This document shows, in pieces, positions 16,991 through 26,796 of a stretch of 64,000 bases of DNA. Source of the stretch: Burkholderiales bacterium (GTDB taxonomy: Bacteria > Pseudomonadota > Gammaproteobacteria > Burkholderiales > Burkholderiaceae_D); NCBI GenBank assembly GCA_016177875.1, contig JACOUL010000020.1, forward strand, positions 26,775 to 90,774, in the 5' to 3' direction. The notes beneath the pieces were generated by a model. It was not told the DNA's origin, ran no database searches, and saw nothing but the letters and a program-made list of their open reading frames with translations. Made by a program: the position numbers and the translations under genes. Position 1 is the stretch's first letter, and every line of letters starts with the position of its first letter.

Positions 16991-18328
16991 TCACGCCTCA
17001 TGTAGATTATCAGCCGCTTTCAGCTTAGGAAACACTTGCACAGCGCCGATCCGCATGCCGTGCATTTTCCGGATCACGATGTCGAATTGAGCAAATGCGA
17101 TTCGCCGCCCTTCCTGCGGAATCTCACCGAGTTTTTCCAAAATCATGCCGCCGATCGAATCGGCGTCTTCCAAATTCATTTCCTCGTTTTCGATATCGAT
17201 GGCGAGCGCGCGCTCCAGCGTGTAAATCGGTAAGCTGCCTTTGCCGATGAATGTGCCGTCCGGTTGAGGTGCCCACTCTTGTTCGTAGGGACGAAATTCA
17301 TCGTGAATCGCCCCGACCAATGCGCCCAAGATATTATCCAAGGTAATGAAACCATGAGGCGTTTCACCTTTCTTGCCGACGATCGCAAAATGCGGCGCGC
17401 CCGCACGAAAGCGTTGGAATAAAACACGTGCCGCCATGCGCGGCGAGACATACTGGATCGGACGCAGAAAAGACGTTAGATTTTCGATCGGCTTTCCCTG
17501 CTGCTGCGCCAGGAATAAATCTTTCAAGTGAATCACGCCGAGTACATTACGCCCATCGCGGTCGAAATAAGGATAGCGGCTGTAACGATGGCGCAAGATG
17601 ACATCGAAATTTTCTTCAAGGCTTGCGCTCTGACGCAGGGCGACCATTTCATGGATGGGCCGCATTAATTCGGACACATCGAGCTCGCCGAAGTCGAGCA
17701 TTTGCGCCATGACATTTAATTCTTCCTCGCTGGCGCCGCTATCGACGCGGTGTCCGCGCAAAATTAATTTCAATTCATCGGCGGAGTAACCGGCTTCATG
17801 CACATGCCCGCTGCCGAACTTCGTCAAGCGCAATACCCAATTCGCGCTAAGGTTGAGCGCGCGTATCGCGGGATACATCAACCAATAAAACCCATAAAGC
17901 GGCGTGGCGGTCAGCAAGCTGACACCTTCCGGATGACGAAGAGCGAGCGACTTCGGCACCAGTTCGCCGACCACGATATGCAGAAACGAGATCACCGAAA
18001 AAGCGAGGGCAAACGAAATGCCGTGAATCACCTGCGGCGACGCGATGCCGGCCAACTGAAATAATGGCGCAAGCAAGCTTGCAAACGCAGGCTCCCCTAT
18101 CCATCCCAATCCCAAGGAAGTCAGCGTGATGCCGAGCTGGCATGCCGAAAGATAGGCGTCGATCTGACGATGCACATCCGCCAAAATCTTCCCGCGCCAA
18201 CCATGTCGCTTGGCAATGGCCCGCACGCGTGTCTGCCGCAACTTAACCAATCCGAATTCGGCAGCGACGAATACGCCGTTGAGCAAGACTAGCAAGAGCG
18301 CGACAAACACAAATAAGAAATTTTCCAT
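16991..18328 (-). CDS. CNNM-CBS domain transporter/hemolysin-family protein (TlyC/CorC-like)
   Basis: A 445-residue inner-membrane protein. The N-terminal CNNM domain has about four membrane segments (starting FLFVFVALLLVLLNGVFVAAE, residues 4-24) with the SACQLGITLTSLGLGWIGEP signature. A pair of CBS domains (about 210-335: DVSELMRPIHEMVALRQ, DGRNVLGVIHLKDLF) and a C-terminal CorC/HlyC domain (about 350-430) follow. Related proteins export or regulate Mg2+/Co2+; the older name 'hemolysin' is not well founded. It converges on the GAF gene with two bases between stops. Confidence 0.92.
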   Translation of the reverse strand: MENFLFVFVALLLVLLNGVFVAAEFGLVKLRQTRVRAIAKRHGWRGKILADVHRQIDAYLSACQLGITLTSLGLGWIGEPAFASLLAPLFQLAGIASPQVIHGISFALAFSVISFLHIVVGELVPKSLALRHPEGVSLLTATPLYGFYWLMYPAIRALNLSANWVLRLTKFGSGHVHEAGYSADELKLILRGHRVDSGASEEELNVMAQMLDFGELDVSELMRPIHEMVALRQSASLEENFDVILRHRYSRYPYFDRDGRNVLGVIHLKDLFLAQQQGKPIENLTSFLRPIQYVSPRMAARVLFQRFRAGAPHFAIVGKKGETPHGFITLDNILGALVGAIHDEFRPYEQEWAPQPDGTFIGKGSLPIYTLERALAIDIENEEMNLEDADSIGGMILEKLGEIPQEGRRIAFAQFDIVIRKMHGMRIGAVQVFPKLKAADNLHEA

Positions 18329-18453
18329 ATCTCAGCGAAAAATGGTTGATTCGGAAGTAAGAGCGCTCAAAAGCGAGTTTTCAGTATAGAAAACAACGCG
18401 GCACTTATAATGACAAGGCATTCGTTACCAACCATCATACCAAGCTTGAGTTC

Positions 18454-19302
18454 ATGCTGACTTCGCTGATCCGCCGATTCGATGCCTTGCTGGCTATTCC
18501 GGATTCACCTGCGAGCCTCGCCGGCTGGCGACGCTTCTTGCTGGAGTTTTGGATGTTCGGCATCAAGGAAGCGCGTGCCTGCTTGTTCGCCGGACTTTTC
18601 TTTTGTGCGCTATTCGCCTCACACAAGTTGAAAGGCTTGGGAATTCCGCGTTATGACCTGCTGCTGATCATTGCGATCGCCATTCAGGCATGGATGCTGC
18701 ACGCCAAGCTGGAAACCTGGGATGAATTCAAAGCGATCCTGGTGTTTCACATGATCGGCATCGCGCTGGAAATTTATAAGACCAGGATGGGATCGTGGGC
18801 CTATCCCGAGTTCGCCTACACCAAAGTGTATGGCGTGCCTTTGTATGCCGGCTTCATGCATGCGGCGGTAGCGAGCTACATCATTCAAGCATGGCGTCTG
18901 CTCGATTTACGCATCGAACGTCATCCGCCTTACTGGATGGCCGGCGCCGTCGCGGTTCTCATCTATGCGAATTTTTTCATGCATCATTTCATCGGCGACT
19001 ATCGCTGGTATTTGATTGCATTGGCATGCGGTTTGTATGCGCGCACCGAAGTGGTGTTTCGTCCTTATGACCGTGAACAGCGCATGCCGCTTTTACTGGG
19101 ATTTATTTTGATCGGTTTTTTTATCTGGGTAGCCGAAAATATTTCGACTTTTTTCGGCGCGTGGCGCTATCCGAATCAGATCGGCGCCTGGGCATTGGTT
19201 CATGTCGGGAAGTGGAGCTCATGGTCGCTATTGGCGATGATGACTTTTATCATCGTAGTGGAGCTGAAGCACATTAAGGCGCGGATTCAGTTGGCGCCTT
19301 AG
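18454..19302 (+). CDS. DUF817 integral membrane protein (YoaT family)
   Basis: A 282-residue protein with about eight hydrophobic segments and a pattern I recognise as DUF817: LLEFWMFGIKEARACLFAG, IALEIYKTRMGSWAYPE, VPLYAGFMHAAVASYI, NFFMHHFIGDYRWYLIA and ENISTFFGAWRYPNQ. The conserved charged and aromatic residues in membrane loops suggest a binding or catalytic site, but the function of the family is unknown. It ends four bases from the convergent thioredoxin gene. Confidence 0.85.
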   Translation: MLTSLIRRFDALLAIPDSPASLAGWRRFLLEFWMFGIKEARACLFAGLFFCALFASHKLKGLGIPRYDLLLIIAIAIQAWMLHAKLETWDEFKAILVFHMIGIALEIYKTRMGSWAYPEFAYTKVYGVPLYAGFMHAAVASYIIQAWRLLDLRIERHPPYWMAGAVAVLIYANFFMHHFIGDYRWYLIALACGLYARTEVVFRPYDREQRMPLLLGFILIGFFIWVAENISTFFGAWRYPNQIGAWALVHVGKWSSWSLLAMMTFIIVVELKHIKARIQLAP

Positions 19303-19306
19303 CGTC

Positions 19307-19846
19307 TTATCCCAATGCGTTGTTCAGCAACCGATTCAATCCATCCCAATCCGGCTCGCCGAGATAGCGCTTGAGGACGTGCCCATTTTGGTCGATGACA
19401 AAGGTGGTCGGCGTCATTTGCACGTCGCCAAATGCTTTGGCTAAATCGCCTTTCACATCGAGCGCCACGCGAAACGGCAATTGGCGCGTCTCCGCATAGT
19501 TCAATACGTAATTCGGCGGATCGTAGCGCATTGCCACGGCGACGAATTCCAAGCCTCGGTCTTTATACTTGTTGTACGTTTCCACCATGCGCGGCATTTC
19601 TTTCACACAAGTGGTACAACTCGTTGCCCAAAAATTCACCATCACCACCTTGCCGCGCAGATCCTGCGAAGTGAATTTTTTGCCCTGAATATCGGTGAAG
19701 ACAACGTCCGGCGCTGTTTGGCGATCGAATACGGCGAAGTAGCCGACTACGGCAATGGCGGAGATGAAAACGGCGGCGATGGCTAAGAGCCAAGGCCGGC
19801 GCGGCGAGGGAGTGGGAACTTGGTCGGACATGGCAAGGACATGCAA
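19307..19846 (-). CDS. TlpA/ResA-type membrane-anchored thioredoxin
   Basis: A 179-residue thiol-disulfide protein with one N-terminal membrane anchor (WLLAIAAVFISAIAVVGYFAV, about residues 19-40, one stretch) and a periplasmic AhpC/TSA-like domain. The redox centre is WATSCTTCVKEMPRM, a CxxC with Thr-Thr between the cysteines. The segment FGDVQMTPTTFVIDQNGHV carries the cis-proline expected for the fold. Such proteins keep cysteines of cytochrome c or other envelope proteins reduced. An in-frame ATG at 19831 (MSDQVPTPS) is an equally likely start; neither start has a clear ribosome site. Confidence 0.88.
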   Translation of the reverse strand: MHVLAMSDQVPTPSPRRPWLLAIAAVFISAIAVVGYFAVFDRQTAPDVVFTDIQGKKFTSQDLRGKVVMVNFWATSCTTCVKEMPRMVETYNKYKDRGLEFVAVAMRYDPPNYVLNYAETRQLPFRVALDVKGDLAKAFGDVQMTPTTFVIDQNGHVLKRYLGEPDWDGLNRLLNNALG

Positions 19847-19904
19847 AAACGGCGACGATGTTGTTTATTATAGGCCGAGGCAAACATTCGCGCTTCGTTG
19901 GCGC

Positions 19905-20447
19905 CTACAGTTGCGCGGCCTTCTTAAAGCCGGTCATGCCAGCAACCAACGAGCTGGGAAATTGTTCGATCGCGGCATTGTATTGCGTGACGCTGTCGTT
20001 ATAGACCTGGCGCGCAAAATCGATCTTGTTTTCGGCGCCGACCCGCTCTTCGTTCAACTGTATCATGGTCTGATCCAGGTTCAATTCGGGACAGTCCTCC
20101 AATAGCGCGAACAGTTTGTCTAAAAATGTGGTCAAGGCGCTTTCGGCAGCAGCCCATTGCTGCATGGCGGAGATATCGGTTGGCATGCTCGCCGCGCCGG
20201 CGCTGAGCGCCATGGCTTGGTTGCGCGCGGCGACGACTGCTTCGATCGTCTCGCCCTCTTGCTTCACATAGCTCTTTGCAATTTCCACTAAATGGGAAGC
20301 CAATTCATAACGGGGTTTCAATTGCGCGCCGAATTGCGCAACGGCGTTCTTCATGCGGCTGCGCATGCCTGCCAGCCTGCTGTAGGCGCCCACCGACCAG
20401 AACACGATGAGCAAGGCTAAGCCGACGACAACAATCATTGAATTCAT
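19905..20447 (-). CDS. lemA: LemA family protein
   Basis: A 180-residue protein with one N-terminal membrane helix (MIVVVGLALLIVFWSVGAY) followed by the long helical LemA domain (RMKNAVAQFGAQLKPRYELA, then IEAVVAARNQAM, QAEL-like and VYNDSVTQYNAAIEQFP). In other bacteria LemA proteins cluster with TPM-domain or protease genes; here it stands alone. Biochemical role unknown. Confidence 0.88.
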   Translation of the reverse strand: MNSMIVVVGLALLIVFWSVGAYSRLAGMRSRMKNAVAQFGAQLKPRYELASHLVEIAKSYVKQEGETIEAVVAARNQAMALSAGAASMPTDISAMQQWAAAESALTTFLDKLFALLEDCPELNLDQTMIQLNEERVGAENKIDFARQVYNDSVTQYNAAIEQFPSSLVAGMTGFKKAAQL

Positions 20448-20473
20448 GACGTGCCCTTTGCTATGACGGCTGA

Positions 20474-20507
20474 ATAAAAAAGCCGCTGGGAACGAACCCC
20501 GGCGGCT
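20474..20507 (-). terminator. Intrinsic terminator after the diaA-dolP operon
   Basis: On the minus strand AGCCGC (complement of 20502-20507) pairs with GCGGCT (complement of 20481-20486) around a partly paired G/C-rich inner region, followed by TTTTTT (complement of 20475-20480). It lies about 50 bases past the dolP stop and before the lemA start, so it should end the lpoA-yraN-diaA-dolP transcript. Confidence 0.75.
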
Positions 20508-20556
20508 TCGCGCCTATCCCAGTAGGCCCTAATATAACACCTCTTTTCGGCAGTTC

Positions 20557-21778
<1,222 letters not shown>

Positions 21779-21902
21779 TTATAAAGGAGACGCAAGAAAA
21801 CGCCGTATTGTTGTTTCAGAATGAAACATTCTAGGACTTACGCAAAATTATTTCAGCAAGGATTGCGACGACGGCGGTTTTGTGTAAATTTTAATATTGA
21901 TA

Positions 21903-22253
21903 TTATGCCTCGATGGCGTTCTTGAGCCACTCCAGTTCATCGCCATCGATGGCGATCACGTCGAAACGGCAAGCCGGCACTTGACGATAACGCAGCAAGT
22001 AAAATTGCGCGGCATTGATCAATCGGCGCTGCTTGGCCGGCGTAATGCTGGCGGCCGCACCGCCATGCATACGATCGGCGCGCTGGCGTACTTCGACGAA
22101 CACCAGGCTGTCTTTGTCTTGCATGATCAAATCAATCTCGCCGCCCTTGCAGCGGAAATTGCGATTGACCAGCGTGAGGCCGTTGCGCAGCAAATAGCGT
22201 AATGCCGCTTCTTCACCGGCCTGCCCCTGAATTTGCTTTTGCGTCTGCGCCAT
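21903..22253 (-). CDS. yraN: YraN family (UPF0102) putative nuclease-fold protein
   Basis: 116 residues from the ATG at 22253; a TTG two codons upstream is also in frame. It has a PD-(D/E)XK-like fold signature: GEEAALRYLLRNGL, NFRCKGGEIDLIMQDKDSLVFVEVRQR, with E-D-E-V-R in the catalytic order (E of GEID, D, then EVR in place of the usual ExK). The family is conserved and of unclear function. It begins two bases after the lpoA stop (TGAGAATG) and precedes diaA by about 130 bases. Confidence 0.88.
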   Translation of the reverse strand: MAQTQKQIQGQAGEEAALRYLLRNGLTLVNRNFRCKGGEIDLIMQDKDSLVFVEVRQRADRMHGGAAASITPAKQRRLINAAQFYLLRYRQVPACRFDVIAIDGDELEWLKNAIEA

Positions 22254-22255
22254 TC

Positions 22256-23479
22256 TCAATGACGTCCCTGATACGGCGCCACCATGCCATTCTGGTAGAT
22301 CGCGGGCTGTGCGGTACGCTCGAATTGAGCGGATGTCTTGGTGAATTTGATCGTCAACCGTCCGGTGACGCCATCCAAGTCAAACACGCTCCGGCGATTG
22401 GCAATTTCGCGCGCGATGCGATAAGCATCGATGCCAAGAGCATACAAACGTTCCAGATCGGGATTGGCGCGCTGGTCGGGAGTAGGCGCCGCACGTGGAT
22501 AGACCATCACCGCAAGATGGTCGGGCTGCAGCAACCAAGGGAGATCCAGCAACCGCACGCCGTTCATCTCTGAGCGACGCTCCGCGGCACGCCAATCGGT
22601 CGCAGTAAAGGGGTTGAGTTGGGAAGTGCCGTAGACAACGTTCTCGCGTCCCAGCGCCAATTGCAATTGGCGCGCCTGAGCGGCATCGAGCGCATAAAAC
22701 AATAAGGAAGGTTTTTCTTCGGCGATGCGTTTTTTGAGTTGGACTAAGCTCGCCGCGCTGATGTAGCCGCTTGCAGCGGTAATTTCGATTTGTTGCGGCT
22801 CCAAGCCCAGACGCTGCCATTCGTTCGAGAAGGCGCGTGCGACCCGGCGCTGCCAAGCGGTATTGGTGGAAATAACGAATGCCTTCGTGTTTTTCCGGCC
22901 GAAACCTGCCCAGCTTGCCAATTGGCGCGCTTCTTCTTCGATCGATAAGCCGACCGCCAGCATGTTGGGCGGTAGAACAATTTCAGTGTCGCCGGTATTC
23001 TCGGGCAGTGCAAGCGCAAGCGTCGGCTTGCTTACCTTGCCGCTTTGCGCAACGGCGGCCACATCGGCGCGCCCCAAGGGGCCAACCACGATATCGGATT
23101 GCGGCAAGGCATCGGTATAAGCCAGCACGGCATTCTGCGGGCCATCGGCCGTTTCTAGGATGGTAATTTCAATGCCGTCCGGCTCTCGGTCATACGCCAC
23201 TTGAAAGCCGGCGCGCACGGCTTGGGCCGCATTGCCGAAAATTTCTGAGCGCAAGGGCAATAGAAGAGCGATTTTGACCGGAGGAACGACCGGTTTGAAT
23301 TTGTCGGTTGTGGGAGCGGTCGCCGGTTTCAGGGTATCGGTATCCTTTAGAGGAGCAGGCTGTGCACTTGCTTGCGCAACTTGGCCGGGCTGCGTCGTCT
23401 CGGTTGAATTTGCGCACGGGGGAGCGCACAATCCGCACATCGCCATCAGCAGAAATTTCCGCGTCAATCCAACCAGCAT
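22256..23479 (-). CDS. lpoA: LpoA-like penicillin-binding protein activator (LppC family)
   Basis: A 407-residue exported protein with an N-terminal signal (FLLMAMCGLCAPPC) that may be a lipoprotein signal, since a cysteine follows. Residues about 65-400 are a type I periplasmic-binding-like domain: VKIALLLPLRSEIFGNAAQAV, DIVVGPLGRADVAAVAQ, LARNT-type and MVYPRAAPTPD. E. coli LpoA has the same C-terminal domain plus an N-terminal TPR part and activates PBP1a; the TPR part is missing here, as is common outside gammaproteobacteria. It is divergent from rsmI by 11 bases. Confidence 0.83.
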   Translation of the reverse strand: MLVGLTRKFLLMAMCGLCAPPCANSTETTQPGQVAQASAQPAPLKDTDTLKPATAPTTDKFKPVVPPVKIALLLPLRSEIFGNAAQAVRAGFQVAYDREPDGIEITILETADGPQNAVLAYTDALPQSDIVVGPLGRADVAAVAQSGKVSKPTLALALPENTGDTEIVLPPNMLAVGLSIEEEARQLASWAGFGRKNTKAFVISTNTAWQRRVARAFSNEWQRLGLEPQQIEITAASGYISAASLVQLKKRIAEEKPSLLFYALDAAQARQLQLALGRENVVYGTSQLNPFTATDWRAAERRSEMNGVRLLDLPWLLQPDHLAVMVYPRAAPTPDQRANPDLERLYALGIDAYRIAREIANRRSVFDLDGVTGRLTIKFTKTSAQFERTAQPAIYQNGMVAPYQGRH

Positions 23480-23490
23480 GCCGCCTCCTC

Positions 23491-24396
23491 ATGAATTCAT
23501 CCGAACCCAATTTTCTTCCCGACCTGCCGTTGCAGGATGAATTATCCCGGCAAGCCTTTCCGCTTAGCGCATTATATGTGGTGGCAACGCCCATCGGAAA
23601 TATTGCCGACATCAGCTTGCGAGCACTCAAAGTGCTGACGCTGGCCGACGCGGTGGCTTGCGAAGATACGCGTAATACCGCCTTGCTATTGCAGCGGTAT
23701 GGCATCTCGAAACCCCTGATCGCGGCGCATGAACACAATGAACGCGAAGCGGCCGAGGGTTTGATTGCGCGCTTGGCCGCCGGTGCGCGAATTGCCCTGG
23801 TATCGGATGCGGGCACGCCGGGCGTGTCTGACCCTGGCGCACGGATTGTCGATGCGGTACGCGATGCCGGATACAAGATCGTGCCGGTGCCCGGCGCATC
23901 GGCTGCCGTCACCGCGTTATCGGTTTCCGGTTTTCTTCATGCGCATTTTTATTTTGCAGGCTTTTTGCCGGCCAAGGCGAAGCAGCGTGACGCGGCGATT
24001 AGCGCCTTGCGTCCCATCGAAGCGACGCTGGTGTTCTACGAAGCGCCGCACCGCATAGTCGAAACCGTCGAAGCGCTCGCCGACAATCTTGAACCGACAC
24101 GGCAAGTCGTATTTGCGCGCGAACTCACCAAGCTATTTGAAGAAATCCACCGCTGTTCCTTGGCCGAAGCCGGTGCATGGATCGCGGCAGACCCGCATCG
24201 GCAAAAAGGCGAATATGTGGTGCTGGTCGAAGGCGCTGCGGCACAAGGCGAGGCCGATGCAGCCGATGCGGAACGCATCTTAAAAATCTTATTGGCGGAA
24301 TGCCCGGTCAAGCAGGCGGCGAGCCTTGCGGCGCAAATCACGGGGCAAAAGAAAAATGCGCTCTACGAGCGCGCGCTGCAATTGAAGGACGAGTAA
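23491..24396 (+). CDS. rsmI: 16S rRNA (cytidine-1402-2'-O)-methyltransferase RsmI
   Basis: 301 residues from the ATG at 23491; the frame is open upstream but overlaps lpoA and shows no homology there. The tetrapyrrole-methylase fold has VVATPIGNIADISLRAL, ACEDTRNTALLLQRYGI, ALVSDAGTPGVSDPG and VPGASAAVTAL. The C-terminus (LLAECPVKQAASLAAQITG) is the usual RsmI helix-turn-helix tail. The enzyme methylates C1402 in the ribosomal decoding centre. CCTCCTC before the ATG is on the wrong strand to be its ribosome site, and it serves lpoA instead. Confidence 0.93.
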   Translation: MNSSEPNFLPDLPLQDELSRQAFPLSALYVVATPIGNIADISLRALKVLTLADAVACEDTRNTALLLQRYGISKPLIAAHEHNEREAAEGLIARLAAGARIALVSDAGTPGVSDPGARIVDAVRDAGYKIVPVPGASAAVTALSVSGFLHAHFYFAGFLPAKAKQRDAAISALRPIEATLVFYEAPHRIVETVEALADNLEPTRQVVFARELTKLFEEIHRCSLAEAGAWIAADPHRQKGEYVVLVEGAAAQGEADAADAERILKILLAECPVKQAASLAAQITGQKKNALYERALQLKDE

Positions 24397-24429
24397 AAAA
24401 ACGGATACAGGGCGGAAATTAAAGCCGAT

Positions 24430-25569
24430 CTACTTTTGCACAATGAGCGGCTTACCGGCGCCGCTATCGTGCATCCTTTGCGCGACCATCTCCGCATCTG
24501 CACGGCTCGCAAAAGGGCCGCTATAAAGTCGGTACAAACCGTTTTGCGCAATGACTTCCGTCGGCATCAGCACCCCCGCCCATTTCTGTTCCAGCTGCGT
24601 GCGTAAACTTTCCGCATTGGCGGCTTGCGAAAACGCGCCCAGCTGCAAATAAAAGCCGCCGGTCGATGTGCCGGCCACCGGCGCCGGCACGACTGTAGCG
24701 CTTGACGCGACGCTCACTACGGGCACCGGAATAGCGATGGCCACAGGCGGTTCGGATGGCGCCGGCGGCTTGCTCGCTTGGTTATTGTCCGGCGCCGGGG
24801 CAGATACAGAATGCATCACCGGCCGAGCACTTGCGTCGACCACCGGCGCAGCAGCTGGGGCCGGCTGTGCTTGCTCGCTATTGGCGGTATTCGACTTCGC
24901 GGCATTGATGCGCGCAATATCTTCCGGCAATAGGCGTTCCACTTCCAGTTCGCTGCTACCCTGACTCAAGTAACCCAGCTTCAGCGCCGCCGTGTAAGAC
25001 AAGTCGATGATGCGGCTGGCATGGAAAGGTCCGCGGTCATTGACGCGCACAATAACCTGCTTGCCATTCGTAAGGTTGGTAACACGTGCATAAGAAGGAA
25101 TCGGCAAGGTCGGGTGCGCGGCGGTCATCTTATACATGTCGTAGATTTCGCCGGACGAGGTTTTTTGTCCATGAAATTTCTTGCCGTACCAGCTGCCCTT
25201 GCCGCGTTGTTTGAAGGCTTGGTTGTTCACCATCGGCACATAAGTCTTGCCGAACACAACGTAGGGCTTGTTGCCGCGCGTTGCATACGGTTCCACTTTC
25301 GGTTCCGGATCCGGCGTGGCAAGTAAGCCGTCGGGAATCTTGTCGCCGGGGCCGTCGTCTTGGTAATAGCCGCCGCGGCCGGAACCGGCCGGCGGCAAAG
25401 CCGGCGTTGTCGAAGAAGGTTTAGACAGGGAAGCGCGCTGGCCGCCTTCGTCAATCGTTGCAGGTGCGCGCTCTATGCTGCCGCAGCCGATTAATATACC
25501 TGCGGGCAGTATGACGGCTGCATGCCAGGCAAGGCGTGACCACCAGCTGGATAGGTTAGGCATGGGCAT
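24430..25569 (-). CDS. rlpA: Septal-ring lipoprotein RlpA (DPBB and SPOR domains)
   Basis: 379 residues from the ATG at 25569, chosen because AGGAG lies six bases before it. A lipobox reads LIGC. The double-psi beta-barrel (about 125-215) has GKGSWYGKKFHGQKTSSGE and VIVRVNDRGPFHASRIIDLS with the catalytic acidic residue region. A Pro/Ala/Val-rich linker follows, then a SPOR domain (about 305-378: GGFYLQLGAFSQAANAESL). RlpA cleaves naked glycan strands and localises to the septum. It is the last gene of the rod-shape operon. Confidence 0.93.
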   Translation of the reverse strand: MPMPNLSSWWSRLAWHAAVILPAGILIGCGSIERAPATIDEGGQRASLSKPSSTTPALPPAGSGRGGYYQDDGPGDKIPDGLLATPDPEPKVEPYATRGNKPYVVFGKTYVPMVNNQAFKQRGKGSWYGKKFHGQKTSSGEIYDMYKMTAAHPTLPIPSYARVTNLTNGKQVIVRVNDRGPFHASRIIDLSYTAALKLGYLSQGSSELEVERLLPEDIARINAAKSNTANSEQAQPAPAAAPVVDASARPVMHSVSAPAPDNNQASKPPAPSEPPVAIAIPVPVVSVASSATVVPAPVAGTSTGGFYLQLGAFSQAANAESLRTQLEQKWAGVLMPTEVIAQNGLYRLYSGPFASRADAEMVAQRMHDSGAGKPLIVQK

Positions 25570-25665
25570 CACAAGCTCCTGAAATATCGGACAATTTCCA
25601 AACGATAATGTTGCTGCGGAAATTGTACCGGTGTTTCAGCATGCATTCCATGCGAAAACCAAATG

Positions 25666-26781
25666 TCAGGTTTGCATCAGCTTGCGGTGCCGATAGATGC
25701 TCATGAGTATCCCGATGCCGAGCCCGAGCGTCACGAAAGCGGTGCCGCCGTAACTCATGAAAGGCAGCGGTACGCCAACCACCGGTAGGATGCCGCTCAC
25801 CATACCCATGTTGACAAAAGCATAGGTAAAAAACATCAGCGACAAGGCGCCGGCCAAAAGGCGCGAAAACAGGGTCGGCGCGTTGGCGGCGATCAGTAAG
25901 CCGCGCCCGATCAACAGCAGGTACAACACCATCAACACGATATTGCCGATCAAGCCGAATTCTTCGGAATACACGGCGAAAATAAAGTCGGTGCTGCGCT
26001 CGGGGATGAATTGCAAATGACCTTGCGTGCCGTTCATCCAGCCCTTGCCGGTAATGCCGCCTGAACCGATGGCAATCGTCGACTGGATGATGTGAAAGCC
26101 CTTGCCCAAGGGATCGGAACTCGGGTCGATCAAGGTCATGATCCGGTGACGTTGGTAGTCATGCAAGGCATGCCATGCAAACGGCAACATGGCGGCAAAT
26201 GCAACGGCAAGCCCGATCAACACCCGCCAGGACAAGCCGGCCAGGAAAATCACATAAAATCCCGCCGCAGTCACCAGCATGCCGGTACCGAGGTCGGGCT
26301 GGCGGATGATCAACGCCGCCGGAATCGCCAGCAGCACGCCGGCCACCGCGAATTCCTGCCAACTGATCGTCCCTTCCCGCCGCTGGAACCACCAGGCGAG
26401 CATCATCGGCAAGGCAATTTTCATGATCTCGGACGGCTGGATCACGAAACCGATATTGATCCAGCGCCGCGCGCCGAGCTTGACGATGCCGAATAGGGCC
26501 ACGCCGACCAATAAGGCCACGCCGATCACGTAGGCCGGCAAGGCCAAGCGCATCAGCATCTGCGGCGGCACCAGCGCTGCAAACCAGATCAGCAGCAGCG
26601 CAAGAACGATGTTGCGCAGATGCGCTTCCATCCTGCCCGGGAATTCGGCACTGGCGGAAAACATCACAATCGTGCTGGTCAGCAGGATAAGCGCGACGAT
26701 TAAAAGCAAGGTGCCGTCGAAAACCGTCAAATATGGTTTGACGGTCGCCCACAGGTTTTTTTTTCCGGACAGCGGATGCAT
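25666..26781 (-). CDS. rodA: Peptidoglycan glycosyltransferase RodA
   Basis: A 371-residue SEDS protein with about ten membrane segments. Signatures: KLGARRWINIGF, QPSEIMKIALPMMLAWW, PDLGTGMLV, and VGVPLPFMSYGGTAFVTLGLGIGIL at the C-terminus in parts. RodA polymerises lipid II into glycan strands for side-wall growth together with PBP2. It starts 15 bases after the mrdA stop. Confidence 0.96.
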   Translation of the reverse strand: MHPLSGKKNLWATVKPYLTVFDGTLLLIVALILLTSTIVMFSASAEFPGRMEAHLRNIVLALLLIWFAALVPPQMLMRLALPAYVIGVALLVGVALFGIVKLGARRWINIGFVIQPSEIMKIALPMMLAWWFQRREGTISWQEFAVAGVLLAIPAALIIRQPDLGTGMLVTAAGFYVIFLAGLSWRVLIGLAVAFAAMLPFAWHALHDYQRHRIMTLIDPSSDPLGKGFHIIQSTIAIGSGGITGKGWMNGTQGHLQFIPERSTDFIFAVYSEEFGLIGNIVLMVLYLLLIGRGLLIAANAPTLFSRLLAGALSLMFFTYAFVNMGMVSGILPVVGVPLPFMSYGGTAFVTLGLGIGILMSIYRHRKLMQT

Positions 26782-26796
26782 CGTGTTCGTTCCCGG

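Noticed and set aside
17847..18200. A minus-strand second frame inside the CBS-domain exporter gene
   Set aside because: It overlaps the membrane part of a clearly conserved gene and shows no start signal.
16991..18328. Calling the CNNM-CBS protein a hemolysin
   Set aside because: The name is historical; domain content points to ion transport or its control, and no toxin feature is present.
21829..21902. AGGACTTACGCAAAA, which recalls an insertion-sequence end
   Set aside because: No transposase, partner end or target duplication is seen, so it may be chance.
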